NCBI RefSeq assembly: GCF_001519075.1
Contig: NZ_KQ954245.1
Coordinates: 845,552 to 909,551 of the forward strand
DNA: 64,000 nucleotides
Direction: 5' to 3'
From: Novosphingobium fuchskuhlense
GTDB taxonomy: Bacteria; Pseudomonadota; Alphaproteobacteria; Sphingomonadales; Sphingomonadaceae
The stretch's first letter is position 1; each line of letters begins with the position of its first letter. The position numbers and the translations under genes were made by a program. This document shows, piece by piece, positions 8,246-17,498 of the stretch. The notes under the pieces were generated by a model. That model had not been told where the DNA came from and ran no database searches. It worked only from the letters and a program-made list of their open reading frames with translations.

Positions 8246-9669
8246 TCCGCCGCCCCGCTCTGGCCGCGGCACTGTCGCTGGCGCTGCTGTGGGGGTCCCC
8301 GCTGGCAGCCCAGACCGCGCCCCTCACGCTGATCGAGGTGCTGCAGTCCTCGGCCACGCAGGCCCCGCAGATCGTCGAGGCGATGGCCCGCGTGCGCCAG
8401 GCGGAAGGGCGCGCCCTTTCGGCTGACGGCGCGTTCGACACCGTGTTCGATATCGACGCGCAAAGCCGCGTGCTCGGCTACTATTCGGGCACCTATCTCG
8501 AAGGCAAGGCCACTCGCCCGCTCACCGAAAACGGCGGCTCGCTCTATGGCGGTTACCGCGTCTCCACCGGTTCCTTCCCCGTCTACGAGGACAAGGCCTA
8601 TACCGACCGTCTCGGCGAACTGAAGATCGGCGGCCTGTTTGCGCTGCTGCGCGACCGCGCCATCGATGAACGCCGCGGCCGCATCGCCCTGGCCGCCCGC
8701 GATATCGACGCCGCGCGGCTGGAACGCGAGATGGTCGCCATCGGCGTTCAGGCGCGCGCGGCTGCCACCTATCAGAACTGGGTCGCCGCCGGCCTGCGCC
8801 TCAAGGCCTATCAGGCGCTCCTCGTTCTGGCCGAGCAGCGCCGTGCCGGCATCGCGCGCCAGGTCCAGCTCGGTGCGCGCCCCGCGATCCTCCTCACCGA
8901 GGCCGATACCAACATCGTCCGCCGCCGCGCCCTTGTCGTGCGGTCCGAGCAGGAATTCGGCGCTGCCGCCAACGCGCTTTCGTTCTTCCTGCGCAGCGAA
9001 AGCGGCGAGCGTCTCGTGCCCAGCGCAGACCGTCTGCCGGCGACCCTTCCCGGCTTCAGGCCCACCCGCCCGGGCCAGCCCGCCGATATTCCGTCTGGCC
9101 GCCCGGACGTCCAGACCCTCAGCGCCCGCCTCGCCCAGTCCGAACTCAAACTCGCGCTGGCCGAAAACGAACTCAAACCCCGGCTCGATCTGCGCGGCGA
9201 GCTGGCTTACGATGTCGGCCCCACAGGCCGCGGCGGCAAATCACGCTCGGGCGAGGAAGCCATTGTCGGCGTGCGCCTCACCGTGCCGCTCCAACGCCGC
9301 TCCGCCAGGGGCAAGATCGCCGAGGCTCGCGCCGAAATCGACGGCCTGCGCACCCGCCAGCAACTGGTGCGCGAACAGATCGCCGTGGAGGTCAAGGGCA
9401 TCGCCATCGCCGTCGACGGCGCGGCAAAGACCGCCCGCCTCGCGTCCGACGAGGCCCGCCTCGCCGATGATCTCGCCGCCGCCGAACGCCGCCGCTTCGA
9501 TCTTGGGGCCAGCGATTTCTTCCTTCTCAACATGCGCGAGGAAGCCGCAACGGACGCGCGCGTGCGCCTGCTCGATGCCGAGGCCCGTGCGGCGCTGGCG
9601 GGCATAGACCTCGCCGGCGCAACGGCGGACCGCGCCGCCCTGGGCCTTCCGGAAGGGCCGCTGCCCTAA
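8242..9669 (+). CDS. TolC-family outer-membrane channel of a type I secretion-like operon
   Basis: 475 residues with a cleavable signal peptide (MIRRPALAAALSLALLWGSP, cleavage near LAAQ) and two repeats of the TolC helical hairpin. The second repeat shows RLAQSELKLALAENELKP and LTVPLQRRSARGKIAEA. It is more divergent than the OMF at 3013 and has no lipobox. It is the third gene of the pseudo-ABC/HlyD/TolC operon, coupled by an ATGA overlap, so it probably forms a tripartite export path with them. No dedicated substrate gene is adjacent; the RTX protein at 32068 is a possible but unlinked cargo. Confidence 0.85.
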   Translation: MIRRPALAAALSLALLWGSPLAAQTAPLTLIEVLQSSATQAPQIVEAMARVRQAEGRALSADGAFDTVFDIDAQSRVLGYYSGTYLEGKATRPLTENGGSLYGGYRVSTGSFPVYEDKAYTDRLGELKIGGLFALLRDRAIDERRGRIALAARDIDAARLEREMVAIGVQARAAATYQNWVAAGLRLKAYQALLVLAEQRRAGIARQVQLGARPAILLTEADTNIVRRRALVVRSEQEFGAAANALSFFLRSESGERLVPSADRLPATLPGFRPTRPGQPADIPSGRPDVQTLSARLAQSELKLALAENELKPRLDLRGELAYDVGPTGRGGKSRSGEEAIVGVRLTVPLQRRSARGKIAEARAEIDGLRTRQQLVREQIAVEVKGIAIAVDGAAKTARLASDEARLADDLAAAERRRFDLGASDFFLLNMREEAATDARVRLLDAEARAALAGIDLAGATADRAALGLPEGPLP

Positions 9670-9680
9670 GCTCGCCCCCT

Positions 9681-9699
9681 CCCCTTCAGGGTAAAGGGG
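9681..9699. terminator. Possible bidirectional terminator hairpin
   Basis: CCCCTT-CAGGGTA-AAGGGG forms a 6-bp stem with a 7-base loop in the 37-bp gap between two convergent genes. No T-run follows on either strand, so it is weak. Confidence 0.3.
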
Positions 9700-9706
9700 C
9701 AACCGA

Positions 9707-11908
9707 TCAGTTCGCCGCCACCGTCTTGCGCTGGGCTTCCCAGCCCTTGCGCTGGACATTGATGAGGTAGGCGTGGATCGCCTCCACGTCGTACTTGCTC
9801 ACCATGTCGCCCATCGGCGCCATGCCATTGCCCGCCAGCGCGCCCTTGAGCACGATCTGGTTGAACAGGCCGTGGACATACTTCGGCAGCCGCGAAAGGT
9901 CCGGCGTGATCCCGGGACCGAACATGTGGCAGCGCGAACAGAACTCGGTGAACTTGGCCTCACCGTGCGCGATAAGCTGCGGACTCGCCTTCGACGCCGG
10001 CGGCTCCGGGTAGACCAGCGGATCGACACGCGGCTCCGGCTGCGGCACTGGGCCGCCGCCCAGCTTGAAGACCAGGATGCGGTTGGCATTGCGGTTCTTG
10101 TAAGCGATGTCCACCGGCGGCAGCGGATAGCTGATGCCGATCCCGCCATAGCCCACCTGCACCGCGATATACTGCACGCCGCCGATCTTGTAGGTCATGG
10201 GCGCCGCCATGATGTGCGATCCGGTCTGGATCGAGGCCAGCTCGGCCCCCGTCGTCGCATTATAAACGCGCAAAGTCCCGTCGCCGCGTCCCTGCACCAC
10301 GATATTGCCTGCCGTCGAAAGGACGCCGCCATCGTAGCCGCGGTTCACGTCGGAGGTCACATGCTCCCACACCACCTTGCGCGCCACCGGGTCCCAGGCC
10401 TTCAGCACCTCGCGCACCAGGCTGGTCTTGCCGCGCTCCTTCTGCAGCTCCGCCTTGGTCGGGATCGGCCCGAACAGGCGCGTCAGCGTCGGCTCGTCAT
10501 AGGTGTCGTCCGGAATGATCCCGTTGGTGTTGAAGAACCCTTCGAGGTGATCGAGCCTGCCCTTGTTCAGCGGCAGGTTGACCATCACGTTGGGCATGTC
10601 GATCGTCGGGATATAGACAAGGCCCGTCTTCGGGCTGAACGACATCGGGTTCCACGTATGCGCTCCCGCCCATGAGGGATAGACGTTCTTGGGCTTGGTC
10701 GAATAATCCGCAATTTCCGTGAACTTGGGCCGGCCCGTGGCAAGGTCCACCCCGCTCGCCCAGTTGACGTAGGTGAAGGGATCGGCCGCGAGCAGTTTGC
10801 CCGTCTTGAGATCGAGCGTGTAGTAGAACCCGTTCTTCGAAGCCTGCATCACCACCCGGCGCGTTTCGCCGCCCACCGGCAGGTTGGCGAACACGAACTT
10901 CTGCACCGCGTCATAGTCCCAGGCATCGCCCGGAGTTTCCTGATAGTACCAGGTCATCCGGCCGGTCCTGGCGTTCACCGCCACGATCGAGGCATTGAAC
11001 AAGTCGTCGTGCCGCTCCGCCGCGCTCTTGGCGCGCACATAAGGCGATGCGTTGGCCGTGCCGAACACGATCTGGTCGGTCTCTGCATCATAGGAAAGCC
11101 CGTCCCACACCGTGCCGCCGTTCTCATAGCGGCCATCGTGGTTCGGACCCCACGATTTTGCCGCCATTTCCAGCTCGGGATGCTCGAAGGGCTGCCCCGG
11201 CGGCGGCGGTACCGTGAAAAAGCGCCACTTGAACTTGCCGGTCTTGATATCCCAAGCCGAGATGTAGCCGCGCGTCGAGCCGTCGCCCAGGTCGGCACCC
11301 GAATTGCCGATCACCACCGCATCACTCGTCAGCAGCACCGCTCCGGTCGAAGCGTATGTATATTTGCTCGTACCCCGGCCGATGATCGTGTCGGCGGTCC
11401 ATTTCTCCGCGCCTGTCTTGGCATCGAGCGCATGAAGCCGTCCGTCCTCGCTGGCGACGAACACAACGCCATCACGCACCGCGACGCCGCGGTTCACCGT
11501 ATCGCAGCAGGCATTGCGCGCGGCGGAAGGATCGATCCCCGGATGGAAGGTCCACAGCACCTCACCCGTATCCGCCTTCAACGCATAGACGATGCCCCAC
11601 ACGCCCGAGGTATACATCACCCCGTCGACCACCAGCGGCGTCGCTTCCTGCCCGCGCTCGGTGCCCATGTCATAGGCCCAGGCGAGGCCAAGCTGCGCCG
11701 CATTGCTGTCGTTGATATCAGCCAGTGCGGAAAACCATGTCCCCGCCTCATCCCCGCCGACATAGGGCCACTCGTCCCCTGCGACCGGATGCGTCGCCGC
11801 CGGAAATGCACTCGGCAATTGGGGAGAGCCCGCCTGAAGTGAAGAAGCCGCCAGGCTGACAGTACAGAGAAGACCCAGCAGCGACGCACGCAGTTTTTTT
11901 GTCATCAT
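9707..11908 (-). CDS. PQQ-dependent quinohaemoprotein alcohol dehydrogenase (periplasmic)
   Basis: Oxidises primary alcohols or related substrates in the periplasm, passing electrons from pyrroloquinoline quinone to its own haem c. About 733 residues: a signal peptide (MTKKLRASLLGLLCTVSLAA), an eight-bladed propeller with repeats such as ALKADTGEVLWTFHPG and AWDPVARKVVWEH, and a C-terminal cytochrome c domain (CSRCH, about residues 657-661, Met ligand probably in NGMAPMGD). The vicinal disulfide CC that packs on PQQ is at about 134-135 (NACCDTV). The Ca/catalytic region reads GTANASPY...RHDDLFNASI. The ATG pair MMTKK at 11908/11905 is chosen over an in-frame start 36 bp upstream because it begins the signal peptide. 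No PQQ biosynthesis genes are in view. Confidence 0.92.
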   Translation of the reverse strand: MMTKKLRASLLGLLCTVSLAASSLQAGSPQLPSAFPAATHPVAGDEWPYVGGDEAGTWFSALADINDSNAAQLGLAWAYDMGTERGQEATPLVVDGVMYTSGVWGIVYALKADTGEVLWTFHPGIDPSAARNACCDTVNRGVAVRDGVVFVASEDGRLHALDAKTGAEKWTADTIIGRGTSKYTYASTGAVLLTSDAVVIGNSGADLGDGSTRGYISAWDIKTGKFKWRFFTVPPPPGQPFEHPELEMAAKSWGPNHDGRYENGGTVWDGLSYDAETDQIVFGTANASPYVRAKSAAERHDDLFNASIVAVNARTGRMTWYYQETPGDAWDYDAVQKFVFANLPVGGETRRVVMQASKNGFYYTLDLKTGKLLAADPFTYVNWASGVDLATGRPKFTEIADYSTKPKNVYPSWAGAHTWNPMSFSPKTGLVYIPTIDMPNVMVNLPLNKGRLDHLEGFFNTNGIIPDDTYDEPTLTRLFGPIPTKAELQKERGKTSLVREVLKAWDPVARKVVWEHVTSDVNRGYDGGVLSTAGNIVVQGRGDGTLRVYNATTGAELASIQTGSHIMAAPMTYKIGGVQYIAVQVGYGGIGISYPLPPVDIAYKNRNANRILVFKLGGGPVPQPEPRVDPLVYPEPPASKASPQLIAHGEAKFTEFCSRCHMFGPGITPDLSRLPKYVHGLFNQIVLKGALAGNGMAPMGDMVSKYDVEAIHAYLINVQRKGWEAQRKTVAAN

Positions 11909-12010
11909 GCTGCAAGGTGTCCGCTGGAACGGCGCCCTTGGCAAGGGGGTTTTGCAGCCAACGGATGCACTTTCCGGCCCCCCGCAAGTCTCTTCTCGTT
12001 CGGGGAAGGA

Positions 12011-13066
12011 TTACCCGATCCGGGCCGCCTCGCCGAAGGTCACCATTTCCTGCCGGTGCTCGTCCCACAAGGCGAGGCGCAAGGTACCGCAGGCCTGCAG
12101 TGCGTTGAACCGGTTCACCTCGCGCAGACGCGGATGCGTCTCCAGCACTTCGGGGAGGCGATAGAAGGGGATCCGGCTCGCCAGATGATGGACATGATGG
12201 ATCCCGATATGGCCGGTGAACCAGCCCAGGATTCGCGGCAATTCCAGATGCGTGCTGCCATGCAGCGCCGCATCGTGAAACGACCAGTCCTGCGCCTCCT
12301 GCCAGTGGGCATCGCGGAACTGGTGCTGGACGAAGAACAGCCAGACTCCCAGCGAGGCCGCGCTCAGCAGGACGGGGAAGAATACCAGCGCCGTAACGCC
12401 GAAACCGAACAGCACAAGCGGCAGCGCCAGCACCAGGGCGGTGCCCAGATTGGTGCCGATGGAGCTCGCCCAATAGATCCAGCCCGAATTCATCAGGCCG
12501 ATCGGCAGCCGGTGGCGCACCAGGAACAGATAGGCCGGGCCAAGCCCCAGCAGCACCAGCGGATGGCGATAGAGCCGATAGGCCAGACGTCCCCGCCACG
12601 TCCGCTGGCGATATTCGCGCACTGTCAGCATATCCACATCGCCAACCCCGCGCGCGGCAAGATTGCCGGTTCCCGCATGATGCATCGCGTGCGAACGCCG
12701 CCAGCAATCATAGGGCGTCAGCGTCAGCACACCCAGCGCCCGGCCGATCCAGTCGTTGCTCGCCCGGTTGCGCAGGAACGAGCCGTGCCCGCAATCGTGC
12801 TGGATGATGAAGAGCCTGAGCAGAAACAGCCCGGCCAGCGGCGTTGCCGCCAGCGCCAGCCAGTAACCCGCCTTCACCGCAACCGCGATTCCCGCAAACA
12901 GAACAAGAAACGGAACCAGCGTGATCGCCAGCTCCCACCCGCTGCGCGCCGGTCGCGGATCGCGAAACGCCTGCAATTCGCGCATCAGCTGCCGTGGATC
13001 GATCGGTGCAGCCACAGTGCACTCGGCAGGGACGTGGGCGGGCTTCTGGAGTTCCATGACGGTCAC
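12011..13066 (-). CDS. Membrane fatty acid desaturase (acyl-lipid desaturase family)
   Basis: Di-iron integral-membrane enzyme that introduces a double bond into acyl chains, or acts as a related hydroxylase. 351 residues with four or more hydrophobic segments and the three histidine boxes of the family: HDCGH (residues 90-94), HAMHH (126-130) and HHVHH (290-294). The spacing is normal for the omega-3/delta-12-like group. The reading frame opens with GTG at 13066; an ATG three codons later (13057) is equally possible and neither has a strong ribosome-binding site. It lies upstream of and on the same strand as the PQQ dehydrogenase, with a 102-bp gap and no obvious functional link. Confidence 0.88.
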   Translation of the reverse strand: MTVMELQKPAHVPAECTVAAPIDPRQLMRELQAFRDPRPARSGWELAITLVPFLVLFAGIAVAVKAGYWLALAATPLAGLFLLRLFIIQHDCGHGSFLRNRASNDWIGRALGVLTLTPYDCWRRSHAMHHAGTGNLAARGVGDVDMLTVREYRQRTWRGRLAYRLYRHPLVLLGLGPAYLFLVRHRLPIGLMNSGWIYWASSIGTNLGTALVLALPLVLFGFGVTALVFFPVLLSAASLGVWLFFVQHQFRDAHWQEAQDWSFHDAALHGSTHLELPRILGWFTGHIGIHHVHHLASRIPFYRLPEVLETHPRLREVNRFNALQACGTLRLALWDEHRQEMVTFGEAARIG

Positions 13067-13369
13067 GCCGATCAGCTAACCGTCTCCGCCCGATTTGTCA
13101 CCCCGGTTCGAGGGGCGCTCCACAAGCCCTTGCGGCACGAGTGCAACGGTCCTCCCTCGCACCCAGTCCTACACGCCCCTGTCCTACACACGCTCTGTGC
13201 GTTACACTCCCACCATGGTCTGGAACCCTCGCAATTGCGCCGCCCGCACGGCCCATCACCCCACCGCAGCGCGCACCGGAGCGTCCGCCGGAACCGCCCC
13301 TGACAGTTTCTCCTCTGGACTGTGTCAACTGTGTCAACCTGACCTAAATTCAAACGGAGCGCGCCGCGC
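13067..13369. other. Divergent intergenic region between desaturase and amidohydrolase
   Basis: About 300 bp without a convincing gene; it should carry promoters for both flanking genes. The one clear structure is a perfect tandem 9-bp repeat, CTGTGTCAA twice at 13320-13337, about 32 bp before the amidohydrolase start. It also reads as TTGACA twice, 9 bp apart, on the minus strand. I see no -10 box that I would defend. Confidence 0.5.
13320..13337. repeat. Tandem 9-bp direct repeat upstream of amidohydrolase
   Basis: Two adjacent perfect copies of CTGTGTCAA. The position just ahead of the start codon of the 13370 gene would suit an operator for a regulator binding direct repeats. Function inferred. 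Confidence 0.35.
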
Positions 13370-14641
13370 ATGAAGGCTCTTGTCACCACCGCGCTCGCGC
13401 TCGTCCTCGCCCTTCCCGCCATCGCCCCCGCCGCCGCACGTGCCGAGCCTCCGCGCATCCTGCTCCGGCCAGCACAGGTGTTCGACGGCACCGATCCCGC
13501 GCCCCATCCCGGCTGGCAGGTGCTGGTGGAGGGCGAGCGGATCGCCGCCGTCGGCCCCAACCTTTCCGTGCCGCCTGGCACCACCACCATGGACCTCCCC
13601 GGCCAGACGCTCATGCCCGGCATGATCGAGGGCCACGGCCACTTGTTCCTCCATCCCTACAACGAGACGGACTGGGACGATCAGGTCCTCCACGAACCGC
13701 TGGCCTTGCGTACCATCCGCGCGGCGAAGCAGGCCGAAATCACTTTGCGCGCGGGCTTCACCACCGAGCGTGATCTTGGCACCGAAGGCGCGGGCTACGC
13801 CGATGTCGGGCTGAAAAAGGCCATCGACAGCGGCCTCACCCCCGGGCCCCGCCTCCTCGTCGCCACCCGCGCCATCGTCGCGCAGGGCGCCTATGGCCCC
13901 AAGGGTTTCGAGCCCGGCGTGAGCATCCCGCAAGGCGCCGAGGAAGCGAGCGGCGTCGAGGGGATTGTCCGCGCGGTCAGGAACCAGATCGCCGCCGGGG
14001 CCGATGTCGTGAAGCTCTATGCCGACTATCACTACCGCCCGGGCGAGCCGAGCCTGCCCACGTTTTCCGAGGCCGAGATGACTGCCGCCACGGCCGCCGC
14101 GCACGATGCCGGCCGCACTGTCGCGGTCCATGCCGTCACGGCAGAGGGCATGCGCCGCGCCATCGCCGCCGGGGTCGATACCATCGAGCACGGCGATGAA
14201 GGCACGCCCGCCGTCTTCAAGGCCATGGCCGCCAGACGCATCGCATTCTGCCCGACACTGGCGGCCAGCGAGGCCATCGCCCGCTATCGCGGCTGGAACG
14301 GCACTGAACCCGCGCCCGCCGCCGTCGCGACAAGCCGCACCGCCTTGCGCGCCGCGCTTGCCGCCGGTGTGCCGATCTGCATGGGCGGCGATGTCGGCGT
14401 GTTCGCGCATGGCGAGAACGTGCGTGAAATCAACGCGATGGCTGCTGCAGGCATGACACCGCCGCAAGTCCTCATCGCCGCCACATCGGGCAACGCGCAG
14501 GCCTTCCGCCTCTCCGATCGCGGCGCGGTGAAGCTCGGCCTGCTGGCCGATCTGATCGCCGTCGAGGGCGATCCGACCCGTGATCTCACCGCCCTCACCC
14601 GCGTCAGGCTGGTGATGAAGGGAGGCTCGATGATCCGCTGA
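13370..14641 (+). CDS. Secreted metal-dependent amidohydrolase (imidazolonepropionase/Xaa-Pro dipeptidase-like)
   Basis: 423 residues with a clear Sec signal peptide ([22 protein letters not shown], about residues 4-25), so the enzyme is probably periplasmic. The TIM-barrel amidohydrolase metal motif HGH is at residues 89-91 (MIEGHGHLF). Further ligands are likely in [10 protein letters not shown] (carboxylated Lys), [14 protein letters not shown] and [12 protein letters not shown] (Asp). The family hydrolyses cyclic amides, dipeptides and similar C-N bonds; the substrate is not predictable. The stop abuts the convergent gene at 14642. GGAG upstream supports the ATG. Confidence 0.88.
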   Translation: MKALVTTALALVLALPAIAPAAARAEPPRILLRPAQVFDGTDPAPHPGWQVLVEGERIAAVGPNLSVPPGTTTMDLPGQTLMPGMIEGHGHLFLHPYNETDWDDQVLHEPLALRTIRAAKQAEITLRAGFTTERDLGTEGAGYADVGLKKAIDSGLTPGPRLLVATRAIVAQGAYGPKGFEPGVSIPQGAEEASGVEGIVRAVRNQIAAGADVVKLYADYHYRPGEPSLPTFSEAEMTAATAAAHDAGRTVAVHAVTAEGMRRAIAAGVDTIEHGDEGTPAVFKAMAARRIAFCPTLAASEAIARYRGWNGTEPAPAAVATSRTALRAALAAGVPICMGGDVGVFAHGENVREINAMAAAGMTPPQVLIAATSGNAQAFRLSDRGAVKLGLLADLIAVEGDPTRDLTALTRVRLVMKGGSMIR

Positions 14642-15445
14642 TCAGGCGAGATTGTTGCGCACCAATGTCGTCCCTGCGCGCCACGAAACGCCGACTTCGT
14701 GCCAGTATCCGGCAATCTTTTCCTGCGGCGTGATATCCAGCAGCTCCTCGACGGGAGATTCGAAATAGCTGAGGTCGAAGTCCCCCTTGAAGCAGCGGCC
14801 GAGTTCCACGTCGTAGCTCGACATGGTGACGACCTCGTCGAGGCTCTGGGTGCCATCGGTCTCGATCGCGGGCATCCACCGGTTGTGGACCATCGGCAGA
14901 CCATTGACGAAGCCGGGCCGCTCCGCCGCCTCGGTGATCGTGAAGCGCCCTTCCGCCAGCCGCCGGTCGAACGCCGCGAGCGTCACGCCGAACGTGCCGC
15001 CGGGCTGGAGCCGTGGCCCGGCCTTGCCAACATAGACCGGGCGGCTCATCTGGATCGAGCCGAGCTTCTTGGGATAGCCCTGATGCTGGCCGCGCAGCAT
15101 CGCGAATTCCTTGTCCACCCAGATGTAGACGCAGCGCGACCAGGTCTTCCCCTGGAACTGGCAGCGCACGACGATAAACATCTCCTTGTACTGCACCCGC
15201 ACGGGATCGAGGATCTGCAGCGGATCGTCGGACGTCGATTGCCAGTCCGCCCAGATCGCCGCGACAGCGCCGGGATCTTCCTCGGCCAGCGTGAAGCCAT
15301 CGGGCAGGAGCGCCGCGATCTTCGCGGGGTCCGTGCGGTATTCCAGCGTGATCAGCTCGCCCGAATAGTGCCACGGCACCGGCGGCACGATGCTCGCCTT
15401 GCCGCTCGGCGTGCGCGGATAGAACAGGCCCTTCAGGTTGCTCAT
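14642..15445 (-). CDS. Acetoacetate decarboxylase-family protein
   Basis: 267 residues. The family includes Schiff-base decarboxylases and hydratase/aldolase-like variants acting on beta-keto or keto-enol acids. The signature segment GQHQGYPKKLG holds the paired lysines (the acetoacetate decarboxylase Schiff-base Lys and its neighbour) at about residues 115-117. The rest follows the family (EYRTDP..IAALLPDGF; YWHEVGVSWRAGTTL). ATG 15445 is chosen over a frame extension upstream because GAGG lies 7 bases before it. It is divergent from an FAH-family gene, sharing a palindromic intergenic region. With that hydrolase it may process ring-cleavage products, but this is inference. Confidence 0.85.
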   Translation of the reverse strand: MSNLKGLFYPRTPSGKASIVPPVPWHYSGELITLEYRTDPAKIAALLPDGFTLAEEDPGAVAAIWADWQSTSDDPLQILDPVRVQYKEMFIVVRCQFQGKTWSRCVYIWVDKEFAMLRGQHQGYPKKLGSIQMSRPVYVGKAGPRLQPGGTFGVTLAAFDRRLAEGRFTITEAAERPGFVNGLPMVHNRWMPAIETDGTQSLDEVVTMSSYDVELGRCFKGDFDLSYFESPVEELLDITPQEKIAGYWHEVGVSWRAGTTLVRNNLA

Positions 15446-15499
15446 GGATACCTCGTCTGGAAAACTGCACCCGCTTCTACCGCGCCCGTCGGCACGAGC

Positions 15500-15516
15500 T
15501 TGGCCGCAGCGGCCAA
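15500..15516. promoter_or_regulatory. Perfect palindrome in divergent promoter region
   Basis: TTGGCCGC-A-GCGGCCAA, 8-bp arms around a single base, sits in the 128-bp gap between the divergent genes at 15445 and 15574. The symmetry and location suit a dimeric repressor such as a GntR, IclR or TetR protein. No regulator is identified. Confidence 0.4.
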
Positions 15517-15573
15517 TGCCTGTGGCGCACGGCGGCGCTAAGGCATACCCCAACTGGAACCGAGGGCCCCGCG

Positions 15574-16461
15574 ATGACCACCGAATACCGCCGCATCCTG
15601 CTTGATGGCTACCCCATCCTCACCACGCGCCATGGCGACGAGCTCGTCACGAAAGATGGCCGCAGCATCGGCGTCGATGAAGCGGTGCACCTTGCCCCGT
15701 GCAACCCCAGCAAGATCATCTGCGTCCATTTGAACTACGAGAGCCGGGTCAAGGAGTTCATCACAAAGCTCCCGCCCGCGCCCACCTATTTCCAGAAACC
15801 GGTAACCGCGCTCAACACCCACAAGGGCGCCGTGGTGCGGCCCGAGCGCTGCAAGTACCTCAACTATGAAGGCGAGATCGCCATCGTGATCGGCCGCTCG
15901 TGCCGCAACATCGCGCCTGACGAGGCGGCGGACTACATCCTCGGCTATTCGGTCGCGAACGACTATGGCCTCCACGATTTCCGCGACACCGACGCCGGCT
16001 CCATGCTGCGCGTGAAGGGGTCCGACACGCTCTGCCCGATCGGTCCGGGCCTTGTGACCGGCTGGGATTTCCGGGGCAAGCAGATCCGCACCCTGGTCAA
16101 CGGCGAAGTCCGGCAGGACGGCAACACGAGCGAGATGGAGTGGGACATGCACTATCTCGTCGCCGATATCGCCCGGACGATCACGCTCGAGCCGGGCGAC
16201 GTGCTGCTTTCGGGAACCCCCGCCAACAGCCGCCCTGTGCAGCCCGGCGATGTGGTGGAAGTCGAAGTCGAAGGCCTCGGCAAGCTGACCAACACGGTCG
16301 TCCACGGCCCCACCCCGATCCGCGATGATTGCGGCGCGCAGCCGACCGAATCCGAGGAAGTGATCTCCACGGCGATGGGCGGCGACTGGGAGTTCCGCGG
16401 TATCCGCGCCGCGGGCGGCCAGGGCGCCGCATTCTACGAATCCGCGCTCGAGACGAAGTGA
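15574..16461 (+). CDS. Fumarylacetoacetate hydrolase-family protein (HpaG/HpcE-like)
   Basis: 295 residues. Members cleave or isomerise/decarboxylate 1,3-dicarbonyl acids from aromatic ring fission. The metal-binding Glu-x-Glu is in NYEGEIAIVIG (about residues 108-118), with ANDYGLHDFRDTDAGSM, the catalytic lid typical of the 5-oxopent-3-ene-1,2,5-tricarboxylate decarboxylase/HHDD isomerase group, and LLSGTPANSRPVQPGDVVEVE near the C-terminus. With the HpcB-like dioxygenase (23592) and HpaE-like dehydrogenase (27219) it could complete a homoprotocatechuate-type meta route, though they are not co-transcribed. The last codons overlap a possible GTG start of the following AraC gene. Confidence 0.86.
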   Translation: MTTEYRRILLDGYPILTTRHGDELVTKDGRSIGVDEAVHLAPCNPSKIICVHLNYESRVKEFITKLPPAPTYFQKPVTALNTHKGAVVRPERCKYLNYEGEIAIVIGRSCRNIAPDEAADYILGYSVANDYGLHDFRDTDAGSMLRVKGSDTLCPIGPGLVTGWDFRGKQIRTLVNGEVRQDGNTSEMEWDMHYLVADIARTITLEPGDVLLSGTPANSRPVQPGDVVEVEVEGLGKLTNTVVHGPTPIRDDCGAQPTESEEVISTAMGGDWEFRGIRAAGGQGAAFYESALETK

Positions 16462-16493
16462 CGACGAGCGCGGCGGCTGATAGGCTTGGCCAC

Positions 16494-17498
16494 ATGGCCG
16501 AACCCCAGATCGCCGCGCAGTTCCTGCGCCACGTGGCCAATTGCGTCGAGCTGACCGGCCACTCCGCGGCGGGCCTGCTCGCGCGCATCGGTGTGCCGCG
16601 CGAAGTGCTGGAGGACCCGGACGGCCTGATCCCCCTCGCTGGCTTCATTGCGTTCTTCGAGGATGCGGCCGAACTGGTCCGCAATCCCCACTTCGGTCTT
16701 CACACCGGCCGCCTTGCAGGGTCAGAAAGCCTTGGCCCGCTCAGCTTCCTGTTTCTTAGCGCGCCCGATCTGCGAACCGCCTTCGCCAGTTTCACGCGCT
16801 ATCTCTCGACCATGCAGCAGGCCAGTCGCAACCATTTCACCGACGAGGGTGGCTGGGCGACGTTCACCTACCAAGTGCTCGACCAATCAATCACCCGCAG
16901 GCGCCAGGACGCCGAATACTCCATCGCTGCGATGTTCAACCTTGCGCGGCAGTTTGCGGGGGGTGACCTTGAACTCAGCGAAGTGCGCTTCGAACACGAG
17001 CGCGTCGGCGATTATGCCCGCTACCGCGATTACTTCGGCTGCGACGTGTTCTTCGAGCAGGACTGCAACAGGCTGACCCTTGCAGGGCGCTACCTCGATC
17101 TGCGCGGCCGCGTGCTTAGCCCAAGCCTCCATCCCATCATCGAGGAACACCTCCAGCGGCTGGCTGGCCGCGGAACGCGTGCATCGCTGGCCGCAAAAGT
17201 GAAGGCCATGATCGAGGCGACGCCGCTCCATGCGCCGCCGGCGCTGACCGAAGTCGCACAGCGGCTCGATCTTTCCGCGCCCACATTGCACCGCCGCCTC
17301 GCCGCCGAAGGCACCGGCTGGCGCGCCCTGGTGAACGGTCAGCGCATGGAAGCAGCCGCGCGTCTGCTACGCACCAGCCGGCGCAATGTCAGTACCATCG
17401 CGCTCGACGTCGGCTTTGCCGAAAGCGCGAGCTTCACCCGCGCCTTCACCCGCCATTTCGGCGTATCGCCGGGCCGCTACCGCAAGGGCAGCGGTTAG
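16494..17498 (+). CDS. AraC-family regulator (Arabinose_bd/OruR-type)
   Basis: 334 residues. An N-terminal ligand domain of the OruR/ArgR type (about 1-200, LGPLSFLFLSAPDLRTAFASFTRYL) is followed by two helix-turn-helix motifs at the C-terminus (LTEVAQRLDLSAPTLHRRLA and STIALDVGFAESASFTRAF). ATG 16494 starts the conserved domain. A GTG at 16458, overlapping the upstream stop (GTGA), would add 12 residues and couple it to the FAH gene; neither has a strong ribosome-binding site. It converges on gabT with a 4-bp overlap of stop codons and may regulate the adjacent gab genes or the FAH gene. Confidence 0.88.
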   Translation: MAEPQIAAQFLRHVANCVELTGHSAAGLLARIGVPREVLEDPDGLIPLAGFIAFFEDAAELVRNPHFGLHTGRLAGSESLGPLSFLFLSAPDLRTAFASFTRYLSTMQQASRNHFTDEGGWATFTYQVLDQSITRRRQDAEYSIAAMFNLARQFAGGDLELSEVRFEHERVGDYARYRDYFGCDVFFEQDCNRLTLAGRYLDLRGRVLSPSLHPIIEEHLQRLAGRGTRASLAAKVKAMIEATPLHAPPALTEVAQRLDLSAPTLHRRLAAEGTGWRALVNGQRMEAAARLLRTSRRNVSTIALDVGFAESASFTRAFTRHFGVSPGRYRKGSG

